Shown here one piece after another: positions 24,597-33,983 of a stretch of 64,000 bases of DNA. The notes below the pieces were generated by a model that had not been told where the DNA came from, made no database searches, and saw only the letters and a list, made by a program, of their open reading frames with translations. Both the position numbers and the translations under genes were made by a program. How positions within the stretch are numbered: position 1 is the first letter of the stretch; each line of letters opens with the position of its first letter. Source of the stretch: Clostridia bacterium (GTDB lineage: Bacteria > Bacillota > Clostridia > Oscillospirales > CAG-382); assembly GCA_017537345.1 (NCBI GenBank), contig JAFYKY010000022.1:62001-126000 (forward strand), read 5' to 3'.

Positions 24597-26276
24597 TTAT
24601 ATCAGGTTTTCTGCGTCTGCTTTAATTGCTTCTATCACTTTGTCTGCCGCCGTTTCGTTTTCTGCCTGAGTAAGGATATATACCTTTATCTTAGGCTCGG
24701 TTCCGGAGGGGCGGATAAGCACAGTGGTGCCGTTTTCAAGCAGGTATGAAAGCATATTCGCCTTGGGAAGTCCCGTTCCTTCGCACATAAAATCGGTGAC
24801 CTTCGTAACCTTGCTGTTTCCGATACTTTCGGGAGGGCAAGCGCGGAGGGACGCCATTTTCTCTTTCATAGTGTCCATAGGAACTATACCGCCGATAACG
24901 CGGTTGATAATGGCTTCCTTGCAGTAGCCGTATTTTTCGTAAAGCTCCTGCAAACGGCGGTACAAGGTAGTGCCGTTGCGCATATTGTATGCCGCCATTT
25001 CGGCGATCAGCATAGAAGCCGCCACAGCATCCTTATCGCGCACGTAACCGCCGCTCAAGTATCCGTAGCTTTCTTCGTATCCCAGAATAAAGGTGTATTC
25101 GCCGGATGCGGTAAATTCCTTTATCTTTTCACCGATATACTTAAAGCCGGTAAGCACGTTCATATGATGAACGCCTTCTCCTTCGCAGACCAGATCAAAC
25201 AGCTTGCCGGAAACCACGGATTTTATGGCGCAGGCGTTTGCGGGTAAATTACCCTGGGCTTTTTTGCTGTTTATAATATAATCCGCCAACAGCGCGCCAA
25301 CCTGGTTGCCCGTAAATGGAACAAACTCGCCCTTATCGTCCTTTGCAACAATGCCTACTCTGTCTGCGTCGGGGTCGGTGCCGATAATAAGATGGCAATC
25401 GATATTTTCTGCTTTAACCTTTTCGATAGCAATATTAAAGCACTCTTTATTTTCGGGGTTGGGGGTGTGAACGGTGGGGAAGTTACCGTCAGGCACCTCC
25501 TGCTCCTTTACAACAATAAGATTGGTAACGCCGGAACGCCTCAGGATCTCGGGAACCAGCCTGTATCCCGTGCCGTGAATGGGGGTGTAGATAATGTTAA
25601 GCTTATCGCCGTATTCCTTTAAAGCGGTGGGATCTATACTGCAGTTCTGCACCGCATCGAGAAAGGCTTCGTCGGTTTCTCTTCCTATTATTATAATAGT
25701 GCCGTCCTTCACAGCTTTATCGAAGTCCGCCTGCGCAACGGAAAAGATATCCGTTTTGGAAACGTAATCGGAAACCACGCTTGCGTGCTGAGGGGGAAGC
25801 TGTGCGCCGTCGGACCAATAGACCTTGTATCCGTTATATTCCTTGGGGTTGTGGGATGCGGTCACGTTTATACCCGCAATACAGCCGTAGTGGAGTATGG
25901 CAAAGGATAATTCGGGGGTGGGACGGAGAGAATCGAAAATATAGGTCTTTATACCGTGAGCGGCAAGCACTCTTGCGGCGGTGCGGGCAAACAGCTCGGA
26001 ATTGTTTCTGCTGTCCCAGGCGATAGCAACGCCCTTGTCACATCCGTTTTCGTCTTCGATAAGGCGGGCAAGTCCTTCGGTGGTCTGGGCAACGGTATAT
26101 ACGTTCATACGGGATATACCTGCTGCCATTACCGCGCGCAGTCCCGCTGTGCCGAACTCCATAGGGCGGGAAAACCGCGCCGCAATTTCGTCGGAATTGT
26201 TTTCAATTTCTTTAAGCTCTGCTTTGGTAGCATCGTCAACGACGGGAGAATTCAACCATTTTTCAAATTCAGTCAT
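24597..26276 (-). CDS. pgm: Phosphoglucomutase/phosphomannomutase
   Basis: The 559-residue alpha-D-phosphohexomutase interconverts glucose 1- and 6-phosphate, or the mannose equivalents, for glycogen and envelope precursor synthesis. The active-site serine loop is TASHNPKEYNG (about residues 136-146). The metal loop is GTDPDADRVG, the sugar loop is LGYEESYGYLSGG, and the phosphate-binding loop is IRPSGTEPKIKVY near the C-terminus. The length is that of the PGM/PMM group found in Bacillota. A gap of 27 bases separates it from the TSCPD gene, with which it probably shares a promoter. Confidence 0.95.
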   Translation of the reverse strand: MTEFEKWLNSPVVDDATKAELKEIENNSDEIAARFSRPMEFGTAGLRAVMAAGISRMNVYTVAQTTEGLARLIEDENGCDKGVAIAWDSRNNSELFARTAARVLAAHGIKTYIFDSLRPTPELSFAILHYGCIAGINVTASHNPKEYNGYKVYWSDGAQLPPQHASVVSDYVSKTDIFSVAQADFDKAVKDGTIIIIGRETDEAFLDAVQNCSIDPTALKEYGDKLNIIYTPIHGTGYRLVPEILRRSGVTNLIVVKEQEVPDGNFPTVHTPNPENKECFNIAIEKVKAENIDCHLIIGTDPDADRVGIVAKDDKGEFVPFTGNQVGALLADYIINSKKAQGNLPANACAIKSVVSGKLFDLVCEGEGVHHMNVLTGFKYIGEKIKEFTASGEYTFILGYEESYGYLSGGYVRDKDAVAASMLIAEMAAYNMRNGTTLYRRLQELYEKYGYCKEAIINRVIGGIVPMDTMKEKMASLRACPPESIGNSKVTKVTDFMCEGTGLPKANMLSYLLENGTTVLIRPSGTEPKIKVYILTQAENETAADKVIEAIKADAENLI

Positions 26277-26303
26277 AACATTCTCTGCCTTTCGGAATTA
26301 AAT

Positions 26304-26558
26304 TCAGATTTCTTCCAATGCCTGCTCAAGCGCCTGTGCAAACTGGTCGGGGCAGGAGGTAGATTTAAAACCGCAGGTAATGCCTTTGCATTGCTTTATA
26401 ATATCCTCTGCCTTTCTGCCTTCTGCCAATGCTGCAACGCCTTTAAGGTTTCCGTTGCAGCCTCCCACAAAAGATACGTTGGTTACGGTGCCGTCCTCGG
26501 CTATATCAAAGGTAACGCTTCTGGAGCATACGCCCTTGTTGTTATAAGTCTTTGTCAT
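26304..26558 (-). CDS. TSCPD-domain protein (TIGR03905 type)
   Basis: This 84-residue protein carries the name-giving TSCPD motif (KSTSCPDQFAQALEQAL), plus GGCNGNLKG and CKGITCGFK, so four Cys in two groups. The same domain is found at the C-terminus of some ribonucleotide reductases, where it may bind a metal; the free-standing form has no assigned function. AGGAAGGA lies about 9 bases before the ATG. It is the first gene of a probable two-gene operon with pgm. Confidence 0.88.
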   Translation of the reverse strand: MTKTYNNKGVCSRSVTFDIAEDGTVTNVSFVGGCNGNLKGVAALAEGRKAEDIIKQCKGITCGFKSTSCPDQFAQALEQALEEI

Positions 26559-26624
26559 TACGTTTTTCCTTCCTATTATATATATGTGTATGCGCGCAAT
26601 ATATTACGCTTTACACTAAATTTC

Positions 26625-26653
26625 ATTATAACACACACTCTGCGGGTTTGCAA
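26625..26653 (-). promoter_or_regulatory. Sigma-A promoter of the TSCPD-pgm operon
   Basis: Minus-strand TTGCAA (26648-26653), 17-bp spacer, TATAAT (26625-26630). Confidence 0.8.
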
Positions 26654-26739
26654 AGAATAATTTACAAAATAATCAAAAATTCATAATTTGTTCACAAAAA
26701 GTTAACAATATAAAACAATAAAGAATTTGTCAAAAAATA

Positions 26740-26768
26740 TTGACAAAAGGCCGTATATGTGTTATACT
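26740..26768 (+). promoter_or_regulatory. Sigma-A promoter of the S10-spc-alpha superoperon
   Basis: TTGACA (26740-26745), a 17-bp spacer and TATACT (26763-26768). It is the only strong promoter seen before rpsJ. Confidence 0.9.
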
Positions 26769-26775
26769 ACGCGAG

Positions 26776-26945
26776 CTTGGTGTGCGATGAAGTGGGAGAT
26801 TGCTGCCCAAAAGCAGGTAACTCACACAGAGTATGTCGGTTTGATCTGGCGAATTTTCCAACATTTTTTATGGGTCGGAAATGAAACGCCCGGAACAGTG
26901 TTGAGAAAACCTTCAAACACCTCGCTACATTATATTATTAAAAGG
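26776..26945 (+). ncRNA. Structured 5' leader of the S10 operon
   Basis: The leader is about 170-190 nt long. A hairpin around 26790-26827 pairs GTGGG with CTCAC outside and CTGC with GCAG inside, separated by an asymmetric internal loop (AGATT / GTAA). The block GAAGTGGGAGATTGCTGCC looks like a sequence kept in front of rpsJ in other Bacillota, from memory only. It probably lets a ribosomal protein control its own operon; which protein is not shown. No intrinsic terminator with a T tract is obvious inside it. Confidence 0.5.
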
Positions 26946-26956
26946 AGCAAATCCAA

Positions 26957-27265
26957 ATGGCAACTCAGAAAATCAGAATCAGACTCAAGTCCTACGATCA
27001 CTCTTTGATCGATCAGGCGGCAGAAAAGATCGTTGAAACCGCAAAGCGTTCCGGCGCAGCTGTTTCCGGTCCCATTCCTCTTCCTACCGAAAAGGAAATC
27101 GTAACCATACTCCGCGCAGTTCACAAGTACAAGGATAGCCGTGAACAGTTCGAGTACCGCACCCATAAGCGTCTTATCGATATCATCAAGCCCTCTGCAA
27201 AGGCTGTTGAGGCTCTCACCAACCTCGAGCTTCCCGCAGGCGTAGATATCGAAATCAAGCTTTAA
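26957..27265 (+). CDS. rpsJ: 30S ribosomal protein S10
   Basis: S10 is a 30S head protein and, as NusE, a transcription antitermination factor. The 102-residue sequence has the signatures [15 protein letters not shown] at the N-terminus and GPIPLPTEK in the middle, and ends with [17 protein letters not shown] stands upstream. It heads the superoperon; unlike in some genomes, no str-operon genes (rpsL, rpsG, fusA, tuf) precede it in this window. Confidence 0.98.
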   Translation: MATQKIRIRLKSYDHSLIDQAAEKIVETAKRSGAAVSGPIPLPTEKEIVTILRAVHKYKDSREQFEYRTHKRLIDIIKPSAKAVEALTNLELPAGVDIEIKL

Positions 27266-27276
27266 TCAGTCAAATA

Positions 27277-27319
27277 AAGGTCATGTTAACCCGCGTCTTG
27301 CGAGTTAACCAATAACCTT
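27277..27319 (+). repeat. Hairpin between rpsJ and rplC
   Basis: Nested inverted repeats (AAGGT/ACCTT outside, GTTAAC/GTTAAC inside) lie in the 67-base gap and end just before the rplC ribosome site. Without a T tract it is not a classic terminator; it may be a processing or translational control site. Confidence 0.55.
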
Positions 27320-27332
27320 AAGGAGGATAAAA

Positions 27333-27962
27333 ATGAAAAAAGGCATCATCGGCAAGAAAATCGGTATGACTCAGATCTTCGATGAGAAGGGTAATGTCAT
27401 TCCGGTAACCGTTATAGCTGCAGGCCCCTGCACTGTAACACAGAAGAAAACCGCAGAAAACGACGGCTACGAAGCAGTTCAGCTCGGCTATGAAGACATC
27501 GCTGAGAGAAAGCTTACCAAGCCTGCGAAGGGACACTTCCTCAAAGCAGAAGTTTCCTTCAAAAAGTATCTTAAAGAGTTCCGTCTTGATAACGCAGCTT
27601 CCATGAACGTAGGCGACGTTGTTACGGCAGACACCTTTGAGGTTGGCGAAAAGGTTGATATCACCGGTATCACCAAGGGTCACGGTTACAGCGGCGTAAT
27701 CAAGAGATGGGGTCAGTCTCACTTGAGAAATACCCACGGCGGCGGTCCCGTTCACCGTCACATCGGTTCTGTAGGCGCAAACAGCGATCCTTCCAGAATC
27801 TTCAAGAACAAGAAAATGCCCGGTCAGTACGGTAATGAAAAGGTTACCATGCTTAACCTGGAAATCGTAAAGATCGATTCCGAAAAGAATCTTATCGCGG
27901 TTAAGGGCGCAGTTCCCGGTTCCCGCGGTGGCGTTGTGATCATCCGCAACACCGTTAAATAA
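27333..27962 (+). CDS. rplC: 50S ribosomal protein L3
   Basis: L3 helps start 50S assembly and reaches the peptidyl-transferase centre. The 209-residue protein starts KGIIGKKIGMTQIFDE and has the central loop SHLRNTHGGGPVHRHIGS and the block KKMPGQYGNEKVT, all typical. AAGGAGG precedes it. It follows rpsJ after 67 bases that fold into a hairpin, then rplD follows after 19 bases. Confidence 0.98.
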   Translation: MKKGIIGKKIGMTQIFDEKGNVIPVTVIAAGPCTVTQKKTAENDGYEAVQLGYEDIAERKLTKPAKGHFLKAEVSFKKYLKEFRLDNAASMNVGDVVTADTFEVGEKVDITGITKGHGYSGVIKRWGQSHLRNTHGGGPVHRHIGSVGANSDPSRIFKNKKMPGQYGNEKVTMLNLEIVKIDSEKNLIAVKGAVPGSRGGVVIIRNTVK

Positions 27963-27981
27963 TTGAAGGGAGGATAACGTA

Positions 27982-28668
27982 ATGCTTAATGTAAATGTAT
28001 ACAATATGAAGGGCGAAGTTTGCGGCAGCATGGAGCTTTGTGAAAAGATCTTCGGCGCAGAAGTAAACTCTTCCGTTCTTCACACCGTTGTTAGAGCATA
28101 CCTGCTCAACCAGAGACAGGGTACCCAGTCCACCCTTACCAGAGCCGAGGTTTCCGGCGGCGGCAGAAAACCCTGGCGTCAGAAGGGCACCGGCAGAGCA
28201 AGACAGGGTTCTACCCGTTCTCCTCAGTGGATCCACGGCGGTATCGCCCTCGGTCCCAAGCCCCGCACCTACAAAGTATCCGTTAACAAGAAGGTAAAGA
28301 GAGCTGCATTGTACTCCGCACTGTCTTCCAAGGTTGCAAACGGCGAACTGATTGTCGTAGACAATATCGCGCTGGAAGCATACAAGACCAAGGAAATGGT
28401 AAATATGTTCAACGCACTCGGCTGCCAGAAAGAAGTTAACAAGAATTACAAGGAAAACGGCGAAAAGAAATCTCACAACGTCGTAGTTCCTCAGAAGTCT
28501 CTTCTTCTCCTCGAAAACGTAGACGAGAAGGTAGTAAAGAGCTGCAGCAACATTGAGACCGTAAAGACCACGCTTGTTAATACTCTCAACGTATATGAGA
28601 TCCTTAACTGCGAGAAGGTCGTTGCAACCAAGGCTGCAATCGAAAAGCTCCAGGAGGTTTACGCATAA
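27982..28668 (+). CDS. rplD: 50S ribosomal protein L4
   Basis: L4 is an early 50S assembly protein whose extended loop lines the exit tunnel; in some bacteria it also represses the S10 operon. The signature RKPWRQKGTGRARQGS (tunnel loop) is at about residues 66-81. At 228 residues it is somewhat longer than the usual 205-210, with an extra Lys/Asn-rich stretch around residues 150-170. Its TAA overlaps the rplW start by one base. Confidence 0.98.
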   Translation: MLNVNVYNMKGEVCGSMELCEKIFGAEVNSSVLHTVVRAYLLNQRQGTQSTLTRAEVSGGGRKPWRQKGTGRARQGSTRSPQWIHGGIALGPKPRTYKVSVNKKVKRAALYSALSSKVANGELIVVDNIALEAYKTKEMVNMFNALGCQKEVNKNYKENGEKKSHNVVVPQKSLLLLENVDEKVVKSCSNIETVKTTLVNTLNVYEILNCEKVVATKAAIEKLQEVYA

Positions 28669-28967
28669 TGAATAAATCTGCATACGATATCATTATCAAG
28701 CCCGTTATCACCGAAGCTTCCAACGAAGACATGCAGAACCGCAAGTACACCTTCAAGGTTGCTACCGATGCTAACAAGGTAGAAATTAAGAACGCTGTTG
28801 AAAAGATCTTCCCCGGCGTTAAGGTTGAAAAGGTAACCACCATTTCCGTTAAGGGCAAGGAAAAGAGAATGGGCTACAACTACGGCAAGACCGCAGCTTG
28901 GAAAAAGGCCATCGTTAAGCTTGCTCCCGAATCCAAGACCATCGAATTCTTCGATAGCCTTATGTAA
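28668..28967 (+). CDS. rplW: 50S ribosomal protein L23
   Basis: L23 sits at the tunnel exit and docks trigger factor and SRP. The 99-residue sequence has [10 protein letters not shown] at the N-terminus, the helix [20 protein letters not shown] and the conserved [19 protein letters not shown]. The ATG overlaps the rplD stop (TAATG), so the two are coupled. Confidence 0.97.
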   Translation: MNKSAYDIIIKPVITEASNEDMQNRKYTFKVATDANKVEIKNAVEKIFPGVKVEKVTTISVKGKEKRMGYNYGKTAAWKKAIVKLAPESKTIEFFDSLM

Positions 28968-28984
28968 TCGAAAGGAGTTATACA

Positions 28985-29815
28985 ATGGCTGTTAAAACTT
29001 ATAATCCTACTACTCCGTCGAGAAGACATATGGCTACTCCCTCCTTTGCGGAGATAACCAAGAAGACTCCCGAGAAATCTCTCGTAGTTACTCTTAAGAG
29101 CAAAGCAGGCCGTAACAATCTCGGCCGCGTAACCGTTCGTCACCAGGGCGGCGGCAACAAGAGAAAGTACAGAATCATCGATTTCAAGAGAAACAATACT
29201 TCTCCTTGCACCGTAACCGCTATCGAGTACGATCCTAACCGTACCGCATACATCGCACTTCTTTGCGATGAACAGGGCAACAAGAGCTACACCATCGCTC
29301 CCAACGGCATTAAGGTAGGCGACGTTCTTTACTCCGGCGCAGACAGCGATATCCGTCCCGGTAACGTTCTTCCTCTTGCTAACATCCCCGTTGGTACCGT
29401 TATCTACAACATCGAACTTTACCCCGGCAGAGGCGCACAGCTGGTTCGTTCCGCTGGTGCAGCTGCACAGCTTATGTCTAAGGAAGGCAAGATGGGCCAG
29501 GTAAGACTTCCCTCCGGCGAAGTTCGCTACGTTCGTCTTGACTGTACCGCTACTATCGGTCAGGTTGGTAATCTCGAGCACGAGAATATCAAGATCGGTA
29601 AAGCGGGTAAGAAGCGCCACATGGGCATCCGTCCCACCGTACGCGGTTCCGTAATGAACCCCGTAGACCACCCTCACGGTGGTGGTGAAGGCCGTGCACC
29701 TATCGGTCATCCCGGTCCTTTGACTCCTTGGGGCAAGCCTGCTCTTGGTTATAAGACCAGAAACAAGAAGGCTCGCACCGATAAGTTTATCGTTAAGCGC
29801 AGAAACGCTAAGTAA
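28985..29815 (+). CDS. rplB: 50S ribosomal protein L2
   Basis: L2 is a core 50S protein needed for peptidyl transfer and subunit joining. The 276-residue protein contains [16 protein letters not shown], the zinc/RNA loop region [18 protein letters not shown] with the conserved His, and a basic C-terminus [22 protein letters not shown] precedes the ATG; the gene is 17 bases after rplW. Confidence 0.98.
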   Translation: MAVKTYNPTTPSRRHMATPSFAEITKKTPEKSLVVTLKSKAGRNNLGRVTVRHQGGGNKRKYRIIDFKRNNTSPCTVTAIEYDPNRTAYIALLCDEQGNKSYTIAPNGIKVGDVLYSGADSDIRPGNVLPLANIPVGTVIYNIELYPGRGAQLVRSAGAAAQLMSKEGKMGQVRLPSGEVRYVRLDCTATIGQVGNLEHENIKIGKAGKKRHMGIRPTVRGSVMNPVDHPHGGGEGRAPIGHPGPLTPWGKPALGYKTRNKKARTDKFIVKRRNAK

Positions 29816-29838
29816 TACGGTGAAGGAGGAATAAACAA

Positions 29839-30117
29839 ATGAGCAGAAGCGTTAAAAAAGGCCCTTTTGTGGAGCCTAAATTATATCAGAGAATTTGCGA
29901 AATGAACGAGAAGGGCGAGAAGAGAGTTCTTAAGACTTGGTCCCGTGCTTCCGTAATATTCCCCGAATTCGTAGGTCACACCATCGCAGTACATGACGGC
30001 AAAAAGCACGTTCCTGTATACGTGGTAGAAGACATGGTTGGACACAGACTCGGTGAGTTTGCTCCCACCAGACACTTTAAGGGACACAGCGGTTCCAAGA
30101 CATCGAACAGCAAATAA
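29839..30117 (+). CDS. rpsS: 30S ribosomal protein S19
   Basis: S19 binds the 30S head with S13 near the A-site tRNA. The 92-residue protein starts [15 protein letters not shown] and has [20 protein letters not shown] and [15 protein letters not shown], all diagnostic. GAAGGAGG precedes the ATG. Confidence 0.98.
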   Translation: MSRSVKKGPFVEPKLYQRICEMNEKGEKRVLKTWSRASVIFPEFVGHTIAVHDGKKHVPVYVVEDMVGHRLGEFAPTRHFKGHSGSKTSNSK

Positions 30118-30135
30118 GCGGAAGGAGATAATATA

Positions 30136-30486
30136 ATGGAACAGAAGATAGCAAAGGCTTATCTCAAGCAGCTCCGTATGACTCCCCGCAAGGTCAAGAT
30201 CGTTCTCGACCTTATCAGAGGCAAAAACGTTGCTGAGGCAGCCGCAATACTCAAATACACCAACAAGATCGCTTGCGAACCCGTTTTGAAGCTTCTTAAT
30301 TCGGCTATCGCAAACGCAGATCATAACTTCGGAATGGATGTTGAAAAACTCTACGTTTCCGAATGCTTCGTTACCCCCGGTATCATGAAGCACATGAAGA
30401 GAATGAGACCCCGCGCAAAGGGCAGAGGCGACAGAATCCTTAAGCGCACTTCTCATGTAACCATCGCACTTGCGGAAAAAAATTAA
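30136..30486 (+). CDS. rplV: 50S ribosomal protein L22
   Basis: L22 contacts all 23S domains, and its beta-hairpin lines the exit tunnel where macrolide resistance changes can occur. The 116-residue protein has [20 protein letters not shown] near the N-terminus and the hairpin tip [21 protein letters not shown] at the C-terminal end (21 residues in the protein, quoted here as [12 protein letters not shown] then DRILKRTSH). It follows rpsS by 18 bases with GGAAGGAG. Confidence 0.97.
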   Translation: MEQKIAKAYLKQLRMTPRKVKIVLDLIRGKNVAEAAAILKYTNKIACEPVLKLLNSAIANADHNFGMDVEKLYVSECFVTPGIMKHMKRMRPRAKGRGDRILKRTSHVTIALAEKN

Positions 30487-30500
30487 GGAGGGTACAGTAA

Positions 30501-31154
30501 ATGGGTCAGAAAGTTAATCCTCACGGTCTCCGTGTCGGTATAATCAAGGACTGGGATTCCCGTTGGTTCGTTAAAGACGAAGTTTTCGGTGATACTCTTG
30601 TTTCCGATTACAAACTCAGAAAGTTCCTCACCGCAAGACTTGCAGGTGCAGGCGTAGCAAAGATAGAAATCGAGCGTGACAACGCAAAGGTTCGCGTTAT
30701 CGTACGCTGTGCAAAGCCCGGTATCGTTATCGGTAAGGGCGGTACAGAGATCGAAAAGCTTCGCAAAGAAGTAGAAAACTTCGTTGGCAAGCCCGCAGCA
30801 GTCAACGTAATCGAGATCAAGCAGCCCGATCTTAACGCACTGCTTGTTGCTCAGAATATCGCAGCACAGCTCGAAAAGAGAACTTCGTTCCGCCGCGCAA
30901 TGAAAATGGCTATCGGCAGAACTATGAAGCTTGGTGCAAAGGGTATCAAGGTTGCAGTTTCCGGCCGTCTCGGCGGTGCAGAAATCGCAAGAACCGAGCA
31001 TTACCATGAAGGCACTATTCCGCTTCAGACCCTCAGAGCCGATATCGATTACGGCTTCTATGAGGCTAATACCACCTACGGTAAGATCGGCATCAAGGTA
31101 TGGATATACAAGGGTGAAGTTCTTCCCGAGGTAAAGCGTCAGGGAGGTAAATAA
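30501..31154 (+). CDS. rpsC: 30S ribosomal protein S3
   Basis: S3 guards the mRNA entry channel and has helicase-like activity with S4 and S5. The 217-residue protein starts [20 protein letters not shown], contains the type-2 KH motif [16 protein letters not shown] (about residues 75-90), and the C-terminal domain with [17 protein letters not shown]. It is 14 bases after rplV. Confidence 0.98.
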   Translation: MGQKVNPHGLRVGIIKDWDSRWFVKDEVFGDTLVSDYKLRKFLTARLAGAGVAKIEIERDNAKVRVIVRCAKPGIVIGKGGTEIEKLRKEVENFVGKPAAVNVIEIKQPDLNALLVAQNIAAQLEKRTSFRRAMKMAIGRTMKLGAKGIKVAVSGRLGGAEIARTEHYHEGTIPLQTLRADIDYGFYEANTTYGKIGIKVWIYKGEVLPEVKRQGGK

Positions 31155-31156
31155 TC

Positions 31157-31576
31157 ATGTTAATGCCCAAAAGAGTTAAATACAGACGTGTTCAGCGCGG
31201 CAGACTTACCGGTAAGGCACATCGCGGTAATACCATTACCTACGGTACCTACGGTCTTGTAGCTGCAGAACCCGCTTGGATCACCAGCAACCAGATCGAA
31301 GCAGCCCGTATCGCTATGACTCGTTACATCAAGCGTGGCGGTAAGGTTTGGATAAAGATATTCCCCGATAAGCCCATCACCGAGAAGCCTGCTGAAACCC
31401 GAATGGGTTCCGGTAAAGGTTCTCCCGAATACTGGGTAGCTGTGGTTAAGCCCGGCAGAGTTATGTTTGAAATGGACGGCATCACCGAAGAACAGGCACG
31501 CGAAGCTATGCGTCTTGCTTCTCACAAGCTTCCTATCAAATGTAAGTTCGCTACCAAGGCTGACCTTGAGAAATAG
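31157..31576 (+). CDS. rplP: 50S ribosomal protein L16
   Basis: L16 positions the A-site tRNA and completes 50S maturation. The 139-residue protein starts [16 protein letters not shown] and has [33 protein letters not shown] and the loop [19 protein letters not shown]. Of the two in-frame ATGs (31157 and 31163) the first has the better spacing to GGAGG. It follows rpsC by two bases. Confidence 0.98.
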   Translation: MLMPKRVKYRRVQRGRLTGKAHRGNTITYGTYGLVAAEPAWITSNQIEAARIAMTRYIKRGGKVWIKIFPDKPITEKPAETRMGSGKGSPEYWVAVVKPGRVMFEMDGITEEQAREAMRLASHKLPIKCKFATKADLEK

Positions 31577-31587
31577 GAGGTATTACA

Positions 31588-31788
31588 ATGGAATTAAAAG
31601 AGATCAGAGGTAAGTCTCCTGCAGAACTCAACAAGCTTCTGGAGGAGCAGAAGGAAGAACTCTTCAAGCTGCGCTTCCAGCACTCCATACACCAGCTCGA
31701 CAACCCTATGAAGCTTGTCGAGACCAAGAAGACCATCGCCAGAGTGCTCACGGTTCTCCGTGAGAAAGAACTCTCTACGCAGGCGTAA
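31588..31788 (+). CDS. rpmC: 50S ribosomal protein L29
   Basis: L29 lies beside L23 at the tunnel exit. The 66-residue, mainly helical protein has EIRGKSPAELNKLLEEQKEE, FKLRFQHSIHQLDNP and KKTIARVLTVLREKE, matching the family along its length. AGGAGG precedes the start. Confidence 0.96.
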   Translation: MELKEIRGKSPAELNKLLEEQKEELFKLRFQHSIHQLDNPMKLVETKKTIARVLTVLREKELSTQA

Positions 31789-31808
31789 GCGGAAAGGAGT
31801 AACCGAAA

Positions 31809-32066
31809 ATGGAAGAAAGAGCACTTAGAAAAACAAGAGTTGGTATCGTAGTAAGCGACAAGATGGAAAAGACCGTTGTTGTTGCAGTACGCGATAACGT
31901 TAAGCATCCCCTTTATAAAAAGATTGTTAAGCGTACCGTAAAGTTTAAGGCTCATGATGAGAACAACGAGTGCGGTATCGGTGACACCGTAGAGATCATG
32001 GAAACCCGTCCCCTTTCCAAGGACAAGTATTTCCGTGTAGTAAGAATTGTCGAGAAGGCTAAGTAA
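31809..32066 (+). CDS. rpsQ: 30S ribosomal protein S17
   Basis: S17 is a primary 16S rRNA binder at the 30S body. The 85-residue OB-fold protein has [39 protein letters not shown] and [18 protein letters not shown], typical of bacterial S17. It follows rpmC by 20 bases with AAAGGAG. Confidence 0.97.
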   Translation: MEERALRKTRVGIVVSDKMEKTVVVAVRDNVKHPLYKKIVKRTVKFKAHDENNECGIGDTVEIMETRPLSKDKYFRVVRIVEKAK

Positions 32067-32078
32067 GGAGGAAACACG

Positions 32079-32447
32079 ATGATACAACAGCAGTCATTTA
32101 TGAAAGTTGCTGATAATACCGGCGCAAAAGAGCTGATGTGCATCCGAGTTCTTGGCGGTACCGGCAGACGTTACGCAGGAATCGGCGACGTTGTGGTTTG
32201 CTCGGTTAAGAAGGCAGCTCCCGGCGGAGTAGTTAAGAAGGGTGACGTTGTTACTGCAGTAGTAGTAAGAACCGTTAAGGGCCAGCGCAGAGCAGATGGT
32301 TCCTATATCAGATTTGACGAAAACGCTGCAGTTCTTATCAAGGAAGATAAGAACCCCAGAGGTACTCGTATCTTTGGCCCGGTTGCAAGAGAGCTTCGTG
32401 AGAAGGATTATATGAAGATCCTCTCCCTCGCACCTGAAGTTGTGTAA
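32079..32447 (+). CDS. rplN: 50S ribosomal protein L14
   Basis: L14 forms part of the intersubunit bridge and binds the silencing factor RsfS. The 122-residue protein starts [20 protein letters not shown] and has [19 protein letters not shown] and the C-terminal [20 protein letters not shown], nearly textbook. It begins the spc part of the superoperon and follows rpsQ by 12 bases. Confidence 0.98.
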   Translation: MIQQQSFMKVADNTGAKELMCIRVLGGTGRRYAGIGDVVVCSVKKAAPGGVVKKGDVVTAVVVRTVKGQRRADGSYIRFDENAAVLIKEDKNPRGTRIFGPVARELREKDYMKILSLAPEVV

Positions 32448-32463
32448 TTGGAGGTAAAGGATA

Positions 32464-32799
32464 ATGAGTAATGTTCATGTAAAAGCCGGCGATACCGTAA
32501 TGGTTAATTCCGGTAAATATAAGGGAGTTAAGGGCGAAGTTGTCGCTACCTCTCCCAAGGAAGGCAAAGTTATCGTTAAAGGCGTTCATACCGTATCCAA
32601 GCACGTTAAGCCCCGCAGACAGGGCGAAGCAGGCGGTATCGTAAAGACCGAAGGCGCTATCTATGCTTGTAAAGTTTCGCTGTACTGCCCCGATTGCAAG
32701 AAGGGCGTACGTTATCACGTAGAAGTGGTTAACGGCAAGAAGGTTCGCGTTTGCTCCGGCACTCGTGACGGCAAGCCCTGCAGCCACAAGTTTGATTAA
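32464..32799 (+). CDS. rplX: 50S ribosomal protein L24
   Basis: L24 is an assembly initiator of the 50S subunit. The 111-residue protein has a KOW motif ([20 protein letters not shown]) and [18 protein letters not shown]. The C-terminal part carries CPDC, then VRVCSG and KPCSHKFD. Many bacterial L24 proteins have CPxC...CxxC there; here the second pair is spread out (Cys-x8-Cys), an odd spacing for a zinc site. The identity is not in doubt. Confidence 0.97.
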   Translation: MSNVHVKAGDTVMVNSGKYKGVKGEVVATSPKEGKVIVKGVHTVSKHVKPRRQGEAGGIVKTEGAIYACKVSLYCPDCKKGVRYHVEVVNGKKVRVCSGTRDGKPCSHKFD

Positions 32800-32813
32800 A
32801 GGAGGAGGACGCA

Positions 32814-33353
32814 ATGGCAAGACTTAAGGAATTCTATAAGAGCGAAGTTGCTCCTGCTCTTATGACAAAATTTAATTACAGCAGCCCCATGCAGATCCCT
32901 CGCCTTGAAAAGGTCGTTGTTAACGTAGGTTGCGGCGACGCGAAGGACAACAGCAAGGTTATCGACGCTGTAATGGCAGATATCGCTGCTATCACCGGTC
33001 AGAAGCCCGTAGCTACCAAGGCAAGAAAGTCCATTTCTAACTTCAAGCTCCGCGAAGGCTCTCTCAATGGTGTTAAGGTTACTCTTCGTGCAGAAAAAAT
33101 GTACGAATTCGTAGATAAGCTTTTCAATCTTTCTCTTCCCCGCGTAAGAGACTTCAAGGGTATCAACCCCAACGCCTTCGACGGCCGCGGCAACTACTCT
33201 CTCGGTCTCAAGGAACAGCTGATCTTCCCCGAAATCGAATACGATAAGGTTGATAAGGTCAGAGGTATGGATATCGTATTTGTAACGACCGCCAATACTG
33301 ACGAAGAAGCAAAAGAACTTCTCGCACTCCTTGGCGCACCGTTTGCAAGATAA
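32814..33353 (+). CDS. rplE: 50S ribosomal protein L5
   Basis: L5 binds 5S rRNA in the central protuberance and touches the P-site tRNA. The 179-residue protein shows [40 protein letters not shown] and the C-terminal [28 protein letters not shown] before the ATG is very strong. Confidence 0.98.
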   Translation: MARLKEFYKSEVAPALMTKFNYSSPMQIPRLEKVVVNVGCGDAKDNSKVIDAVMADIAAITGQKPVATKARKSISNFKLREGSLNGVKVTLRAEKMYEFVDKLFNLSLPRVRDFKGINPNAFDGRGNYSLGLKEQLIFPEIEYDKVDKVRGMDIVFVTTANTDEEAKELLALLGAPFAR

Positions 33354-33371
33354 TAAGGAGGAACGTGAAAA

Positions 33372-33557
33372 ATGGCAAGAAAATCTATGATACTGAAGCA
33401 GGCTAAAGCACCTAAGTTCTCTACCAGATACTACAACCGGTGCAAGATCTGCGGCAGACCTCACGCATATCTCCGCAAGTACGGTATATGCCGTATCTGT
33501 TTCCGTGAACTCGCTTACAAAGGCGAAATTCCCGGCGTAAAGAAAGCAAGTTGGTAA
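33372..33557 (+). CDS. rpsZ: 30S ribosomal protein S14, zinc type
   Basis: This is the short, zinc-binding S14 of Bacillota (61 residues). Two Cys pairs, CKIC and CRIC, surround [12 protein letters not shown]14 sits in the 30S head near S10 and S3. The long zinc-free paralog used under zinc starvation is not in this window. The gene follows rplE by 18 bases. Confidence 0.98.
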   Translation: MARKSMILKQAKAPKFSTRYYNRCKICGRPHAYLRKYGICRICFRELAYKGEIPGVKKASW

Positions 33558-33572
33558 AAGGAGGAATAAACA

Positions 33573-33971
33573 ATGCAAATCACTGATGTAGTAGCAGATA
33601 TGCTCACCAGAATCCGCAATGCAAATATTGCAAAGCACGATACCGTTGAAATTCCTGCTTCCAATCTGAAGAAATCTATCGCTCAGATCCTCCTCGAAGA
33701 AGGCTATATCGCCGGCTACGAGTGCAAGGAAGATAACAAGCAGGGTATCATCACCGTTACCCTTAAGTACGGCCCCGGCAAGAAGAGAATCATCGAAGGT
33801 CTTCGCAGAGTCTCCAAGCCCGGCCTCAGAATTTATGCATCCTGCGAAGATATGCCCAGAGTAAGAAATGGTCTCGGCATCGCTATCGTGTCCACCAGCA
33901 AGGGTATCATGACCGATAAGCGCGCTCGCAAGGAAAACGTTGGCGGCGAAGTTCTCGCCTTCGTATGGTAA
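33573..33971 (+). CDS. rpsH: 30S ribosomal protein S8
   Basis: S8 organises the 16S central domain and, in E. coli, represses the spc operon. The 132-residue protein starts [18 protein letters not shown] and ends with the signature [20 protein letters not shown] and GGEVLAFVW. It follows rpsZ by 15 bases. Confidence 0.98.
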   Translation: MQITDVVADMLTRIRNANIAKHDTVEIPASNLKKSIAQILLEEGYIAGYECKEDNKQGIITVTLKYGPGKKRIIEGLRRVSKPGLRIYASCEDMPRVRNGLGIAIVSTSKGIMTDKRARKENVGGEVLAFVW

Positions 33972-33983
33972 GGAGGTAACAAA

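Larger units (their letters stand above)
26559..26956. other. Intergenic regulatory region between pgm operon and S10 operon
   Basis: These 398 bases hold no gene that I can support. They contain the minus-strand promoter of the TSCPD gene, an AT-rich stretch (26650-26735), the S10 promoter and the S10 leader. Confidence 0.8.
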
